Shown: piece after piece, positions 1-8,444 of the stretch
How the letters are laid out: each line of letters begins with the position of its first letter
How positions within the stretch are numbered: the stretch's first letter is position 1
NCBI GenBank assembly: GCA_009911505.1
Contig: QXXL01000007.1
Location: 28,095-92,094 of the forward strand
Direction: 5' to 3'
Length of the DNA: 64,000 nt
DNA from: Lachnospiraceae bacterium
GTDB taxonomy: Bacteria; Bacillota; Clostridia; Lachnospirales; Lachnospiraceae
Made by a program: the position numbers and the translations under genes
Notes under the pieces: generated by a model
The model's input: only the letters and a program-made list of their open reading frames with translations
What the model was told of the DNA's origin: nothing
Databases searched by the model: none

Positions 1-35
1 AGAGAGCTGCCGCCAAACTTCACTACCTTTACCAT
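1..35 (-). CDS. lysC: Aspartate kinase, N-terminal codons only
   Basis: The minus strand opens an ORF with ATG at 35-33, seven bases after a GGAGGG ribosome binding site, and reads MVKVVKFGGSSL before the window ends. KFGGSS is the N-terminal nucleotide-binding signature of aspartokinases, the enzymes that phosphorylate aspartate to start lysine, threonine and methionine synthesis. Only 11 full codons are visible. It follows the proposed homoserine kinase gene by about 63 bases on the same strand, after hom and an ACT regulator, which agrees with an aspartate-family operon. The subtype and allosteric class cannot be told from so few residues. Confidence 0.8.
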   Translation of the reverse strand, partial: MVKVVKFGGSS

Positions 36-98
36 ATCATTCCCTCCAGCGGCGTATCTTCGCCATATATTCATAATTTATTCTATTTTGCCAGCGCC

Positions 99-1301
99 CT
101 AAACCTGTAGCAGCCTCCCAATCAGCATATGCCCTTCCTCAATAAAATTTCCTGAAGCCTGCGCCTCTTCTTCATTATACTTCCAGCCCTCTTCCCTCTC
201 ATTTGTACTGTCATATAACAAATAAGGCACACTATCGGCGGTATGCGTGCGAATGCAGACCGGCGTCGGATGATCCGGCAAAACCACCATCCGAAAATCT
301 TCCCCTGCCGCACGCAGCCCTTCCACAACTGGACGGATAATCCTTTGATCTAAATTCTCAATAGCCTGCACCTTACGCCCTGCGCTGCCCTGATGCCCCA
401 TCTCATCCGGCGCTTCCAGGTGCACATATACAAAATCATACCCGCCTTTTACCAAAACGTCAACTGCCGCCTTAGCCTTCCCCTCATAATTGGTAGTAAG
501 TCCGCCATTTGCCCCCTCTACCGTAATGACTTTCATAGAAGCCCCAACCGCAATCCCCTTTAAGAGATCCACAGCCGAAATCATAGCCCCCTTTTTGCCT
601 GTCATTTCCTTAAATGCAGAAAGCTCCGGCTTTGTACCTGCCCCCCAAAACCAACACGAATTAGCCGGATTAAGCCCCATTTCCCTGCGTTTTATATTAA
701 TGGGATGATTTACCAAAATCTCATAGCTCCTCTCCATCATTTTCCGGAGTGCGGGCTTTTGTGGCAGCTTATCCCCAATCACCTGCTCTAGGATATCATG
801 GGGCTGTACCAGCTCTGCCATATCCCCCTTCTCCCAAATCAAAAGGTGTCGGTAACTCGTCCCCACATAAAACCGGAATTCCTCTGTCTCAAGCTCCTGC
901 CTTACTGCTTCCAGCAAAACAGCAGCATCCTCCGTTGAAATCTCCCCGGAGCTGTGGTCAAGTATCCTGCGCTGCCCATAGCTTTCTTCTTCTTGTGAAA
1001 GAGTCACCAGGTTGCAGCGCAGCGCAATATCCGTATCTTTCATCGGCACGCCGATACTAAGCGCCTCAAGCGGTGAGCGCCCGGAATAATATTTACGCGG
1101 ATCATACCCCAGCACAGAAAGGTTTGCTGTATCGCTCCCCGGGCTCATGCCGTCTGGTATGGTATGCACCAGGCCAATTTCCCCTTTTGCCGCAAGCGCA
1201 TCCATCAACGGCGTCTTTGCGTATGCAAGCGGGGTTGCGTTCCCTAACGCTTCAATGGGACGGTCTGCCATACCGTCCCCTAATATTACCAGATACTTCA
1301 T
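99..1301 (-). CDS. Cofactor-independent phosphoglycerate mutase family protein, proposed homoserine kinase
   Basis: A 400-residue protein of the archaeal-type cofactor-independent phosphoglycerate mutase (ApgM) branch of the alkaline phosphatase superfamily. The metal-binding GDGMAD motif is at residues 8-13 and the SPGSDTAN motif, with the likely catalytic Ser56, at about 53-60. In many Clostridia this subfamily sits beside hom and has been proposed to act as homoserine kinase in place of the GHMP-type ThrB. Here it follows hom by 11 bases and precedes an aspartokinase start, which favours that role over a glycolytic one. ATG start behind AAAGGAG. The homoserine kinase role is inferred from context. 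Confidence 0.85.
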   Translation of the reverse strand: MKYLVILGDGMADRPIEALGNATPLAYAKTPLMDALAAKGEIGLVHTIPDGMSPGSDTANLSVLGYDPRKYYSGRSPLEALSIGVPMKDTDIALRCNLVTLSQEEESYGQRRILDHSSGEISTEDAAVLLEAVRQELETEEFRFYVGTSYRHLLIWEKGDMAELVQPHDILEQVIGDKLPQKPALRKMMERSYEILVNHPINIKRREMGLNPANSCWFWGAGTKPELSAFKEMTGKKGAMISAVDLLKGIAVGASMKVITVEGANGGLTTNYEGKAKAAVDVLVKGGYDFVYVHLEAPDEMGHQGSAGRKVQAIENLDQRIIRPVVEGLRAAGEDFRMVVLPDHPTPVCIRTHTADSVPYLLYDSTNEREEGWKYNEEEAQASGNFIEEGHMLIGRLLQV

Positions 1302-1312
1302 AGCCTGCTCCT

Positions 1313-2515
1313 TTACTGGTTGCCCATGCGGATCACAGAACGCACGTCAAGGGCAGCCGCTTTTGCTTTAAACTCTGCTTCTGCCATTATGGAGGTCACA
1401 AATCCGCACTCTCCGTCCACGCCCGCGTCCACAAAATCTACTGTTCCAAATACGCCTTTTATTTCTTCCCTGCCCGAAGAGGTACGCACAAAAAATGCGT
1501 TTTTTATTTTGCCAAACTCTAAAAGCGATATCTTTTCTGGCTTCCACTCCACCGGGATATTGCAGTCCATATGCCGTGCGAGACCAACCATATCCGCTAC
1601 AACCGCCGAAGCCGTCGGGAGCTTGCCTGCGCCGCTGCCATAAAACATTGCGTCGCCAAGTACGTTTCCATGTACGAATACTGCGTTAAATACATCGTTT
1701 ACGCCATATAGCGGATGTTCGGGGGAAAGCAGGTGCGGCGCTACAAAAACAGCATAGCCTTCCGGCGTTTTTTTGCTGACGGCTAAAAGCTTCACCGCAC
1801 GCCCCATCTGCTTTGCATATGTTATATCCACTGCTGAAACCTTCGTAATCCCTTCCGTATAAATATCCTGGTAATCCACCTGCTGGCCGCAGGCAAGCGA
1901 GGTCAGAATGGCAATTTTGCGGCAGGCGTCATAGCCCTCAATATCCGCAGAAGGATCCTTTTCCGCATAGCCCTTCTGCTGCGCATCGAGCAGTACGTCT
2001 GCAAATTCCAGGCCCTCCCTGCTCATCTTCGTCATCATATAGTTAGTTGTCCCATTTAAAATCCCTGTTATTTCTTCCATTTCATCCGCTGTCAGCGCGT
2101 TAAGCATTGTCCTTATAATTGGAATACCCCCGCCAACACTCGCTTCAAACATAAAATTCACATTTTTTTCTTTGGCAAGGGCTAAAAGCCCTGCCCCCTT
2201 TTCCGCTACCAGTGCTTTGTTTGAGGTCGTCACATGCTTGCCCGCTTCTAACATTGCTTTTACAAACGTATAAGCCGGTTCTACACCGCCCATCGTTTCT
2301 ACTACAATCTGTATTTCTGGATCCTCTGCGATGACCTTGTAATCATGTACCACTTTTTCCTGGATAGGTGTGCCCGAAAAATCGCGGATATCTAAAATAT
2401 ATTTGATCTCAATGCCCTGCCCGGCACGTTCTGCAATCAAATCCCGGTTGATGTCAAGTACCTCCACAACGCCCGAGCCAATTGTGCCGTATCCCATTAC
2501 TGCTGCTTTTAACAT
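1313..2515 (-). CDS. hom: Homoserine dehydrogenase
   Basis: A 400-residue NAD(P)-dependent homoserine dehydrogenase, which reduces aspartate semialdehyde to homoserine at the branch to threonine and methionine. The N-terminal Rossmann motif GYGTIGSG is at residues 8-15. The catalytic region around EKDPSADIEGYDACRK carries the conserved Asp and Lys residues. The length matches the form with only a short C-terminal extension. ATG start behind GGAGG. It lies between the ACT-domain protein (20 bases upstream) and the proposed homoserine kinase (11 bases downstream), so the three are very probably co-transcribed. Confidence 0.95.
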   Translation of the reverse strand: MLKAAVMGYGTIGSGVVEVLDINRDLIAERAGQGIEIKYILDIRDFSGTPIQEKVVHDYKVIAEDPEIQIVVETMGGVEPAYTFVKAMLEAGKHVTTSNKALVAEKGAGLLALAKEKNVNFMFEASVGGGIPIIRTMLNALTADEMEEITGILNGTTNYMMTKMSREGLEFADVLLDAQQKGYAEKDPSADIEGYDACRKIAILTSLACGQQVDYQDIYTEGITKVSAVDITYAKQMGRAVKLLAVSKKTPEGYAVFVAPHLLSPEHPLYGVNDVFNAVFVHGNVLGDAMFYGSGAGKLPTASAVVADMVGLARHMDCNIPVEWKPEKISLLEFGKIKNAFFVRTSSGREEIKGVFGTVDFVDAGVDGECGFVTSIMAEAEFKAKAAALDVRSVIRMGNQ

Positions 2516-2535
2516 GTTTCCTCCATTCCAGGGAC

Positions 2536-2979
2536 TTACTCCCTTGCAAGTATTTTCAGATAATGAATCCCCGTTTTCCCCTCAATCTCCTCCGCCATCT
2601 CGGAAATATCCCCTGTATCCGGCAACACGTCCACACTGATGCTTAAGGAAGCCACCCCGTTTACCGGAATGCTCTGATGGATCGTTAGAACATTGGCATG
2701 GTAGTCCGCTACTGACTTTAGTACCTCAGACAAAAGCCCCGGCTCGTCGTCCATCTGGATGATCATAGTAACCGTCATCCCCCTCGTATTGTCATGGAAC
2801 GGGAAAATATCATCCTTGTATTTGTAAAAAGAACTGCGGCTGATCCCAACAGCATCCGCCGCCTCCTGCACACTGGCCGCCTTCCCGGTATCGAGCAGGC
2901 GCTTAGCTTTTACGACCTTTAAGAGTACTTCGGGTATGGCTTTTTCTTTCAGGACAAAGTAATTTGATTTTACTGCCAT
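2536..2979 (-). CDS. ACT domain-containing protein, PheB/UPF0735 family
   Basis: A 147-residue protein with an N-terminal helix-turn-helix-like segment (about residues 30-55, VQEAADAVGISRSSFYKY) followed by a C-terminal ACT domain (about 70-145) that probably binds an amino acid. It matches the UPF0735/PheB family often found just upstream of hom in Firmicutes. I chose the ATG at 2979 (MAVKSNY) because it has GGAGG at a good distance and starts where the family does; the open frame runs 30 codons further upstream without support. A regulatory or feedback-sensing role for the aspartate-family operon is inferred. Confidence 0.85.
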   Translation of the reverse strand: MAVKSNYFVLKEKAIPEVLLKVVKAKRLLDTGKAASVQEAADAVGISRSSFYKYKDDIFPFHDNTRGMTVTMIIQMDDEPGLLSEVLKSVADYHANVLTIHQSIPVNGVASLSISVDVLPDTGDISEMAEEIEGKTGIHYLKILARE

Positions 2980-3040
2980 AACTTCTGAATCCTCCGTGTG
3001 TAATGTATGTGTCAGGGGTACAGTTGTCCATGTGACAAAG

Positions 3041-3069
3041 ATAATATCATAAAAGAAGGGCTGTTGCAA
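3041..3069 (-). promoter_or_regulatory. Likely sigma-A promoter of the ACT-hom operon
   Basis: On the minus strand TTGCAA (3064-3069) and TATTAT (3041-3046) are 17 bases apart, upstream of the ACT-domain gene start at 2979. The -35 box overlaps the loop of the terminator hairpin of the preceding TPM gene. Spacing is ideal; the -35 box is a 4/6 match. Confidence 0.5.
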
Positions 3070-3077
3070 CCTTCTTT
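3048..3077 (-). terminator. Rho-independent terminator after the TPM gene
   Basis: Inverted repeat AAAGAAGG (3052-3059) / CCTTCTTT (3070-3077) with a 10-base loop, directly after the TPM stop codon. On the minus strand it is followed by TTTTAT. The T tract is short, so strength is uncertain. Confidence 0.55.
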
Positions 3078-3080
3078 ACA

Positions 3081-3842
3081 CTAAAACTTTCTGCCCCTGC
3101 CCCCGAATTTGCGTCCGCCTGCCCCTCTGTGCACCGTACTGCGGTTTGCAGGCCTTGACGTCCTCCTGGAAGCCGCATTTGGCGGCCTTCTGTATGGCCT
3201 TCTGTAATAGCCTGCCCTTTTGCCCTTAGTACGGCCCCTTACAATTTTGCCAAGTATGAACCCTCCCACTGCAGCTACTGCCATAAACGCAATACTGCCT
3301 ATTGTGCCGGGCTTATTAGCCCCTTCGTCCGTAACTTTGACATCCTCTGGCATCCCCCTTGTATACGCCTGATCCGATTCATACATCATCAGGTAAAGCG
3401 CCTGCGTATAATCCTCTTTCTGGGCTGCCGCATGGGCTTTTTCCAGGATATTATCTAATCTGCTGCCAGTTAGGTAAAGCTGGGCTTCCCCAGCAGTCGC
3501 AAGATAAAGCTCGCCATTATCCAAATCCACCAGACAGCTAATGCCGTCATCTCCCGTTGTATACTTGTTAAAATATTCCTCACATAACGTCTGGGCCTTT
3601 TTGCCCCCGGCATCGCTGCAAGTCGCCGCCACAACACTCCAGCCGCTTTTCTCTGAAAGTGCCTGGGCTATGCCCTTTAACCAGTCAGCTTCTTCCTCCA
3701 TCAAAACATTTGCATCATCCGCAACCGTTACGCCCGGCGCCTCTTTTGCTTCCCCTGCCCAGCAGTCCGCCACGCCAAAAAACATGCACAAGCATATTAC
3801 GGCGCATACCAGGGCCGCCGCTATTCTTTTTATTCCTGCCAT
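3081..3842 (-). CDS. TPM domain-containing membrane protein, YgcG-like
   Basis: A 253-residue envelope protein: signal peptide or N-terminal membrane segment (first 30 residues), a TPM domain of the TPM_phosphatase family (about 35-155), a second hydrophobic helix (about 180-202) and an Arg/Gly-rich basic tail (RRPYRRPP, GGRKFGGRGRKF). The topology is like bacterial YgcG/TPM proteins, whose molecular role is poorly known. I chose the ATG at 3842 (MAGIKR) because AAAGAGG sits nine bases before it; an ATG three codons earlier abuts that site. It starts two bases after the prfB stop and is probably translationally coupled to it. A terminator hairpin follows. Confidence 0.8.
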   Translation of the reverse strand: MAGIKRIAAALVCAVICLCMFFGVADCWAGEAKEAPGVTVADDANVLMEEEADWLKGIAQALSEKSGWSVVAATCSDAGGKKAQTLCEEYFNKYTTGDDGISCLVDLDNGELYLATAGEAQLYLTGSRLDNILEKAHAAAQKEDYTQALYLMMYESDQAYTRGMPEDVKVTDEGANKPGTIGSIAFMAVAAVGGFILGKIVRGRTKGKRAGYYRRPYRRPPNAASRRTSRPANRSTVHRGAGGRKFGGRGRKF

Positions 3843-3843
3843 A

Positions 3844-4974
3844 TCACTCATCCTCTTTATTGATAGGTGCGCCCAAAGACAGCCACTTCAAATAGCCATT
3901 CATAAATAAATCAATTTTGCCGTCCATCACGCTGTCCACATTACCTGTTTCTACTCCTGTACGGTGATCTTTAACCATCGTGTAAGGCTGCATTACATAC
4001 GACCTAATCTGGTTGCCCCAGCCAATCTCTGTAACCTCCCCGCGGATACCTGCCGCAATTTTTGCATTTTCCTGTTGCTTTAGCAGGTACAGCTTCGCCT
4101 TTAACATCTGCATCGCCTTATCCTTATTCATATGCTGGGAACGTTCATTCTGGCACTGCACCACAATCCCGCTTGGAAAATGCGTAATACGGATCGCCGA
4201 AGAGGTCTTATTAATATGCTGCCCTCCCGCGCCGCTTGAACGGTATGTGTCTATCCGGATATCATCGTCCTTCACCTCAATGTCCAAATCCTCCTCAATA
4301 TCCGGCATCACATCGCAGGACACAAACGATGTCTGGCGCTTACCCGCCGCATTAAACGGGGAAATACGCACCAGGCGGTGTACTCCCTTTTCGGATTTTA
4401 GGTAGCCGTATGCATTTTCTCCATTGACCTGGAACGTAATAGATTTGATACCCGCTTCTTCCCCATCCAGCGAATCTAAAACTTCCACGCTAAAGCCTTT
4501 ATCCGACGCCCACCGTGTAAACATCCGGTATAACATCGCCGCCCAGTCACAGGACTCCGTACCGCCTGCCCCCGCATGTAAAGAAACAATTGCATTATCC
4601 CTGTCATACTCTCCGGACAAAAGCGTTTTCATACGTATTGCTTCCAACGTCTGTTCAAATTCGGCAACTCGGCCTTAACCTCTTCCACCAGGGATGCATC
4701 CTCTTCTTCGTTAGCCATTTCAATCAACGTTTCAATATCCTCAAGCTGCCCCTTTAGCTTTGCAAACGTCCCCACATCGTCTTTTAAGCTTTTTAGCTCT
4801 TTCATTTTCTGCTGGGAAGCCTCCACATGATCCCAGAAGCCTGGGGCTTCCATTTCACGCTCCAGCTCCTCAATACGCTGCTCTTTTACAGCTAAGTCAA
4901 AGTGAATCCCTCACTTCCACCAATGGTCCTTTGTATGCGGCCAGCATTTGTTTATACTGATCTAATTCTACCAT
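3844..4974 (-). CDS. prfB: Peptide chain release factor 2, programmed +1 frameshift plus one extra frame break
   Basis: RF2 recognises UAA and UGA and releases nascent chains on the ribosome. The minus-strand ATG at 4974 follows AGAGGTG and reads 25 codons to an in-frame TGA at 4899-4897. The context CTT TGA C, with an upstream AGGG Shine-Dalgarno-like element, is the classical autoregulatory +1 frameshift site. After the shift the frame runs to about 4664, then meets a TGA at 4631-4629. The C-terminal part (SPF anticodon tripeptide; GGQ peptidyl-hydrolase motif) continues in the -1 frame. One extra base at the CC doublet (4663-4664) would give the expected join, Leu-Pro-Glu-Phe-Glu-Gln. prfB is normally essential, so a sequencing error is likely; a real lesion or second recoding event is possible. 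Confidence 0.9.
4896..4910 (-). other. Programmed +1 ribosomal frameshift site in prfB
   Basis: On the minus strand AGGGAT, three bases, then CTTTGAC. The TGA is codon 26 of the ORF, as in E. coli. RF2 shortage lets the ribosome slip from CTT to TTT and skip the stop, giving feedback control of RF2 level. The site is seen directly; the mechanism is established for the family. Confidence 0.9.
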
Positions 4975-4995
4975 GTGTGTCACCTCTTTCTCATT

Positions 4996-5505
4996 TTAAT
5001 ATTTTTTTATTCGGTTAGAACTTTTGTATAGCCTCCCCCAAATCCATATTACCAGCCAGGCTGCCGCCATCCCCAAGAATGCCCCCAGGCTGTCAATCCC
5101 TACATCCTTAACTTCCCCCGATCTCCCTTCAATAAACAACTGGTGAAATTCATCCGTCGCCGCATAAACCGTTGCACCAAGCCATCCCCACAAATATGCC
5201 CTTTTCTTCCAACGTGGATACTGCACCGCATTCGCCAGAAAAATACATGCCAAAACCGCATACTCTGTCATATGCGCCGCTTTCCTGACTGGATGCTGCC
5301 ACGCCTTTGCATACCCCTTTAGCGTTTCCTCCTCCCAATCCAGCGCAAACACCTCGTTAATCCCTTCTGCCACCCGGTACGTGATCGTACCGCTGATCTC
5401 GCTCGACTGCGCCGCCTTCTGATGCGAAAATCCAAAGATCAAACCCATCCAGACAGCCAGCGCCAAGAACAGAATATATTTCCTTTTTTCATACACCCAT
5501 TTCAT
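4996..5505 (-). CDS. VanZ-like family membrane protein
   Basis: A 169-residue membrane protein with about four hydrophobic segments (roughly residues 10-26, 75-95, 105-120, 140-158) and the VanZ signature DEFHQLFIEGR, followed by the DSLGAFLG stretch. VanZ family members are small membrane proteins, some linked to teicoplanin tolerance, with unclear biochemistry. The ATG overlaps the stop of the S41 protease gene (ATGA), so translation is probably coupled. It precedes prfB by 21 bases in what looks like one operon. A resistance role should not be assumed. Confidence 0.85.
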   Translation of the reverse strand: MKWVYEKRKYILFLALAVWMGLIFGFSHQKAAQSSEISGTITYRVAEGINEVFALDWEEETLKGYAKAWQHPVRKAAHMTEYAVLACIFLANAVQYPRWKKRAYLWGWLGATVYAATDEFHQLFIEGRSGEVKDVGIDSLGAFLGMAAAWLVIWIWGRLYKSSNRIKKY

Positions 5506-6770
5506 TCCTTTGTAGAAATCTCCTTTTTCAGTACTTCTATCCCTTTTAATACCTGGTTATCCTGCATTTCGTCGTACTCACCCTCCAGATCCCCCTGATA
5601 CTCAAACTGCAGTTCAATATCTGGGGCAATCCCTGTACCGTGAATATTTTCCCCTTTTGGCGTAAAATATTTTGCCGTTGTCAGCTTAATGGCATCACCA
5701 TCCTCCAACGGGATAATCGACTGCACCACGCCCTTGCCAAACGTCTTTGTGCCAATCAATGTCCCATATTCAAAATCCCGGATTGCCCCCGCTAAAATCT
5801 CTGACGCACTTGCGCTGTTGCCATTGATTAAAACCACGGTCGGATAATCCATCTGTTTTTCATCATCTGATGTATATACCTGCCGTTTTCCGTATTTATC
5901 CTGGGTATATACCATCGTCCCTTCTGGAAGCATTTCATCCAAGATCCCGTTCACTGCTGTGATCATACCTCCGGGGTTATCCCTCACGTCCAAAAGCATT
6001 GCCTGCATCCCCTGCGATTCCAGCTCTTTTACAGCCCCGTCAAACTGCTTAATAGTCGGCGCTCCAAACTCTAGGATGCGGATATAACCAATATTGCCGT
6101 CTAGCATCTTGTGCTCAACTGTAGGCAAATCAATGTTTGCGCGCATCACGTCAAACTCCAGGTAATCCTTTTCGCCCTCCCGCATAATCTGCAAGTGAAC
6201 TGTAGTCCCCTCTTCCCCGCGGATATGCGTAACCAGATCGGGAAGCTCCATGCTCACCGCTTCAATTTCTTCTACCTTTATCACAACATCCTTATCCTTA
6301 AGCCCCGCTTCCTCTGCTGGCGATCCTTCGTATATATGGTCAATCGTCACTACCATGGAATCTGCGTCCTGTTTTAATTTGGCGCCTATCCCATAATAAT
6401 TCTGCGTAGCGGCAATCTGCAGATCCGCATGCTGCTGCACTGTATAATATTCGGTATACCTGTCGTCTAAGCTTGCCAAAAGGCCTGCATACAGCCCGTT
6501 TGCCATCTCCTCTTCATCCGTGTCTTCGTAAAAATAATAATTGATCAGTTCCACAAGCTCCCCAATTTTGCCCACGACTTTATCACTTAACAGGGATGGG
6601 CGTTTCATGCTGCTGCCGGCCCCTGTTACTGTTGTAAAAATCATAACTGCTACAAATCCTACAATTAGTGTCCCAAAAACCCCTGTTGCAACCCCTTTTG
6701 CAAAATTATTGCCACTTTTCTTTGGCATCGGCATATTCTCCTGATCGCTGTTCCATTCCTCGAAGTCCAT
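5502..6770 (-). CDS. S41 family C-terminal processing peptidase with PDZ domain
   Basis: A 422-residue membrane-anchored serine protease. The order is one transmembrane segment near residues 22-45, a PDZ domain (about 105-190) that binds substrate C-termini, then the tail-specific protease domain. The catalytic Ser lies in NGNSASASEIL and the general-base Lys in TKTFGKGVVQ. It should act outside the membrane, trimming proteins at the C-terminus. The neighbouring FtsEX genes suggest a link to cell-wall hydrolase control, which is inference. I chose ATG at 6770 (MDFEEWN), preceded by GGAAAGG; the frame extends 24 codons upstream from an unsupported TTG. Confidence 0.92.
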   Translation of the reverse strand: MDFEEWNSDQENMPMPKKSGNNFAKGVATGVFGTLIVGFVAVMIFTTVTGAGSSMKRPSLLSDKVVGKIGELVELINYYFYEDTDEEEMANGLYAGLLASLDDRYTEYYTVQQHADLQIAATQNYYGIGAKLKQDADSMVVTIDHIYEGSPAEEAGLKDKDVVIKVEEIEAVSMELPDLVTHIRGEEGTTVHLQIMREGEKDYLEFDVMRANIDLPTVEHKMLDGNIGYIRILEFGAPTIKQFDGAVKELESQGMQAMLLDVRDNPGGMITAVNGILDEMLPEGTMVYTQDKYGKRQVYTSDDEKQMDYPTVVLINGNSASASEILAGAIRDFEYGTLIGTKTFGKGVVQSIIPLEDGDAIKLTTAKYFTPKGENIHGTGIAPDIELQFEYQGDLEGEYDEMQDNQVLKGIEVLKKEISTKE

Positions 6771-6853
6771 AGCTTTTTCCTTTCCTTTCCAAAACAATGA
6801 TGTACACAGAAATTCCCCGCCATACGGCAGGGGCGTTTTCAAACACGGAAGTA

Positions 6854-7762
6854 TTATACGTTTAGATGTTTACGGATCGTAATCCGGCTTCCAATAAACC
6901 CAATCCCCACGCCAAGTACCAGAGCCACTGGGATTAATGTATGGAACACCCCTTGAGCCGGAACAAAGGTAAGCAGCCTGCTTAAGAAACTAAATTTCAT
7001 TTCAATATACTGCGTAATCCGGCTATAAAGCACATATAGCAAAACAAGGGGCAAGATCGCACCGATTAAGCCAATCAGCACCCCCTCTACAATGAAAGGC
7101 GCACGCACAAACGCATCGGTCGCGCCAATCAGCTTCATAATTCCAATCTCGTCCCTACGGACCGCAATCCCTGTCGTTACTGTGTTGCTGATCAAAAATA
7201 TTGCAACCAAAAACAAAATCAGAATAATGCCGACCGATATATAGCCGATTAAGCTGTTAAAATCCGAAAGCGTATTAGCAACGGTAGCGGAATGGCGTAC
7301 CTCACGCACACCATCCAGCCCATTTAAAAAATCTACCAGCACCTGCTGCATAGCAACATCATTCATATAAATCGCGTAGCTCGCAGAATTAACAAGCGGG
7401 TTGTCTTCCCCAAACCCTGCAGCCGCTTCGTCGCTGCCCTCAAAATACACATCCCTAAAAGCGCTCCATGCTTCCTCTGCAGATACATATTTATATTCGG
7501 ATACTTCTACGCGCCCTTTAATCTGCCTGCCGATTTCTTCAATCTGCTCCTGTGTCGCACCTTCGTCAAAAAACACAGTAACCGCCACACCGGATTCCGC
7601 TTCCTTTACCATTGCCTGAAAATTCGTAACAATGGCAAAAAACAGGCCAAACAAAAAAATACAGGCCGACATCGTTGCAATCGAAGCAAGGGAAAACATT
7701 TTGTTGCGCCAAATATTGCTTATCCCCTGCCGGAACGTATATGAAATGGTACTAATCCTCAT
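6854..7762 (-). CDS. ftsX: Cell division protein FtsX, ABC-type permease
   Basis: About 302 residues with the FtsX layout: N-terminal transmembrane helix (about 20-43), an extracytoplasmic domain, then three helices of the FtsX permease domain in the C-terminal half, the first near NTVTTGIAVRRDEIG. FtsX pairs with FtsE to activate peptidoglycan hydrolases at the septum or side wall. The most family-like start is MRISTISYTFRQG at 7762; in-frame ATGs at 7765 and 7774 are alternatives. The start lies inside the 3' end of ftsE, so the two are coupled. Confidence 0.93.
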   Translation of the reverse strand: MRISTISYTFRQGISNIWRNKMFSLASIATMSACIFLFGLFFAIVTNFQAMVKEAESGVAVTVFFDEGATQEQIEEIGRQIKGRVEVSEYKYVSAEEAWSAFRDVYFEGSDEAAAGFGEDNPLVNSASYAIYMNDVAMQQVLVDFLNGLDGVREVRHSATVANTLSDFNSLIGYISVGIILILFLVAIFLISNTVTTGIAVRRDEIGIMKLIGATDAFVRAPFIVEGVLIGLIGAILPLVLLYVLYSRITQYIEMKFSFLSRLLTFVPAQGVFHTLIPVALVLGVGIGFIGSRITIRKHLNV

Positions 7763-8432
7763 CATATTCACCATCTACGTCAGAAATGACGACGCCTTTC
7801 TTTATCGTAATGACACGTTTGCCCATAACCTTAACAATCTCCATATTGTGGGTCACTACAATGACCGTCGTCCCGCGCTCGTTGATCTCTTCTAACAGCT
7901 TCATAATCTCCCAGGCATTCGTCGCGTCTAAGTTGCCGGTAGGCTCATCCGCAAGCAGGATTTTGGGGCGGTTGACAAGCGCCCTTGCAATCGCCACCCG
8001 CTGCTGCTCCCCGCCGGACAGCTCCCGCGGAAACGACTTGTATTTAGGCGCAAGCCCGACCATAGACAGCATCTGCGGCACCTTTTTGCGGGAATCCCTA
8101 ACCGACGCCCCGATTACCCGCTGGGCAAACGCCACATTATCATACACATTCCTGTCCTTTAAAAGCCTGAAATCCTGAAATACCACGCCAATATTCCGCC
8201 TGAATTTGGGTACTTGTTTGTGGCGTATTGTATGTAGCTTGCGTCCGCCAATAGTAATTGCGCCCTCCGTCGGCTCAAGTTCCTTTAACAGAAGCTTAAT
8301 TAGTGTGGACTTACCAGAACCGCTGTCCCCTACCACAAATACAAACTCCCCTTCCCTTATCTCTAAATTCACATCATTCAGCGCAGGAATCCCGGCAGAA
8401 TATGCTTTGCTGACGTGCTCTAGCTTAATCAT
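7752..8432 (-). CDS. ftsE: Cell division ATP-binding protein FtsE
   Basis: A 226-residue ABC ATPase with Walker A GDSGSGKST, signature LSGGEQQRVAIARAL and Walker B ILLADEPTGNLD, all intact. It drives FtsX to regulate cell-wall hydrolases from the cytoplasmic face. ATG at 8432 (MIKLEHVS) is preceded by GGAGG with five bases of spacing; a TTG four codons upstream overlaps that site and is rejected. It follows the CdaR-type regulator by 12 bases and overlaps ftsX, so one transcript probably covers regulator, ftsE, ftsX, protease, vanZ-like, prfB and the TPM gene. Confidence 0.95.
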   Translation of the reverse strand: MIKLEHVSKAYSAGIPALNDVNLEIREGEFVFVVGDSGSGKSTLIKLLLKELEPTEGAITIGGRKLHTIRHKQVPKFRRNIGVVFQDFRLLKDRNVYDNVAFAQRVIGASVRDSRKKVPQMLSMVGLAPKYKSFPRELSGGEQQRVAIARALVNRPKILLADEPTGNLDATNAWEIMKLLEEINERGTTVIVVTHNMEIVKVMGKRVITIKKGVVISDVDGEYDED

Positions 8433-8444
8433 GTATGCCTCCAA

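Noticed and set aside
2980..3080. T-box or amino-acid riboswitch before the ACT-hom operon
   Set aside because: The leader is only about 60 bases after the predicted promoter, too short, and no T-box sequence is visible.
5502..6842. Longer reading of the S41 protease from 6842
   Set aside because: TTG start without a ribosome site; ATG at 6770 is better placed and matches the membrane anchor.
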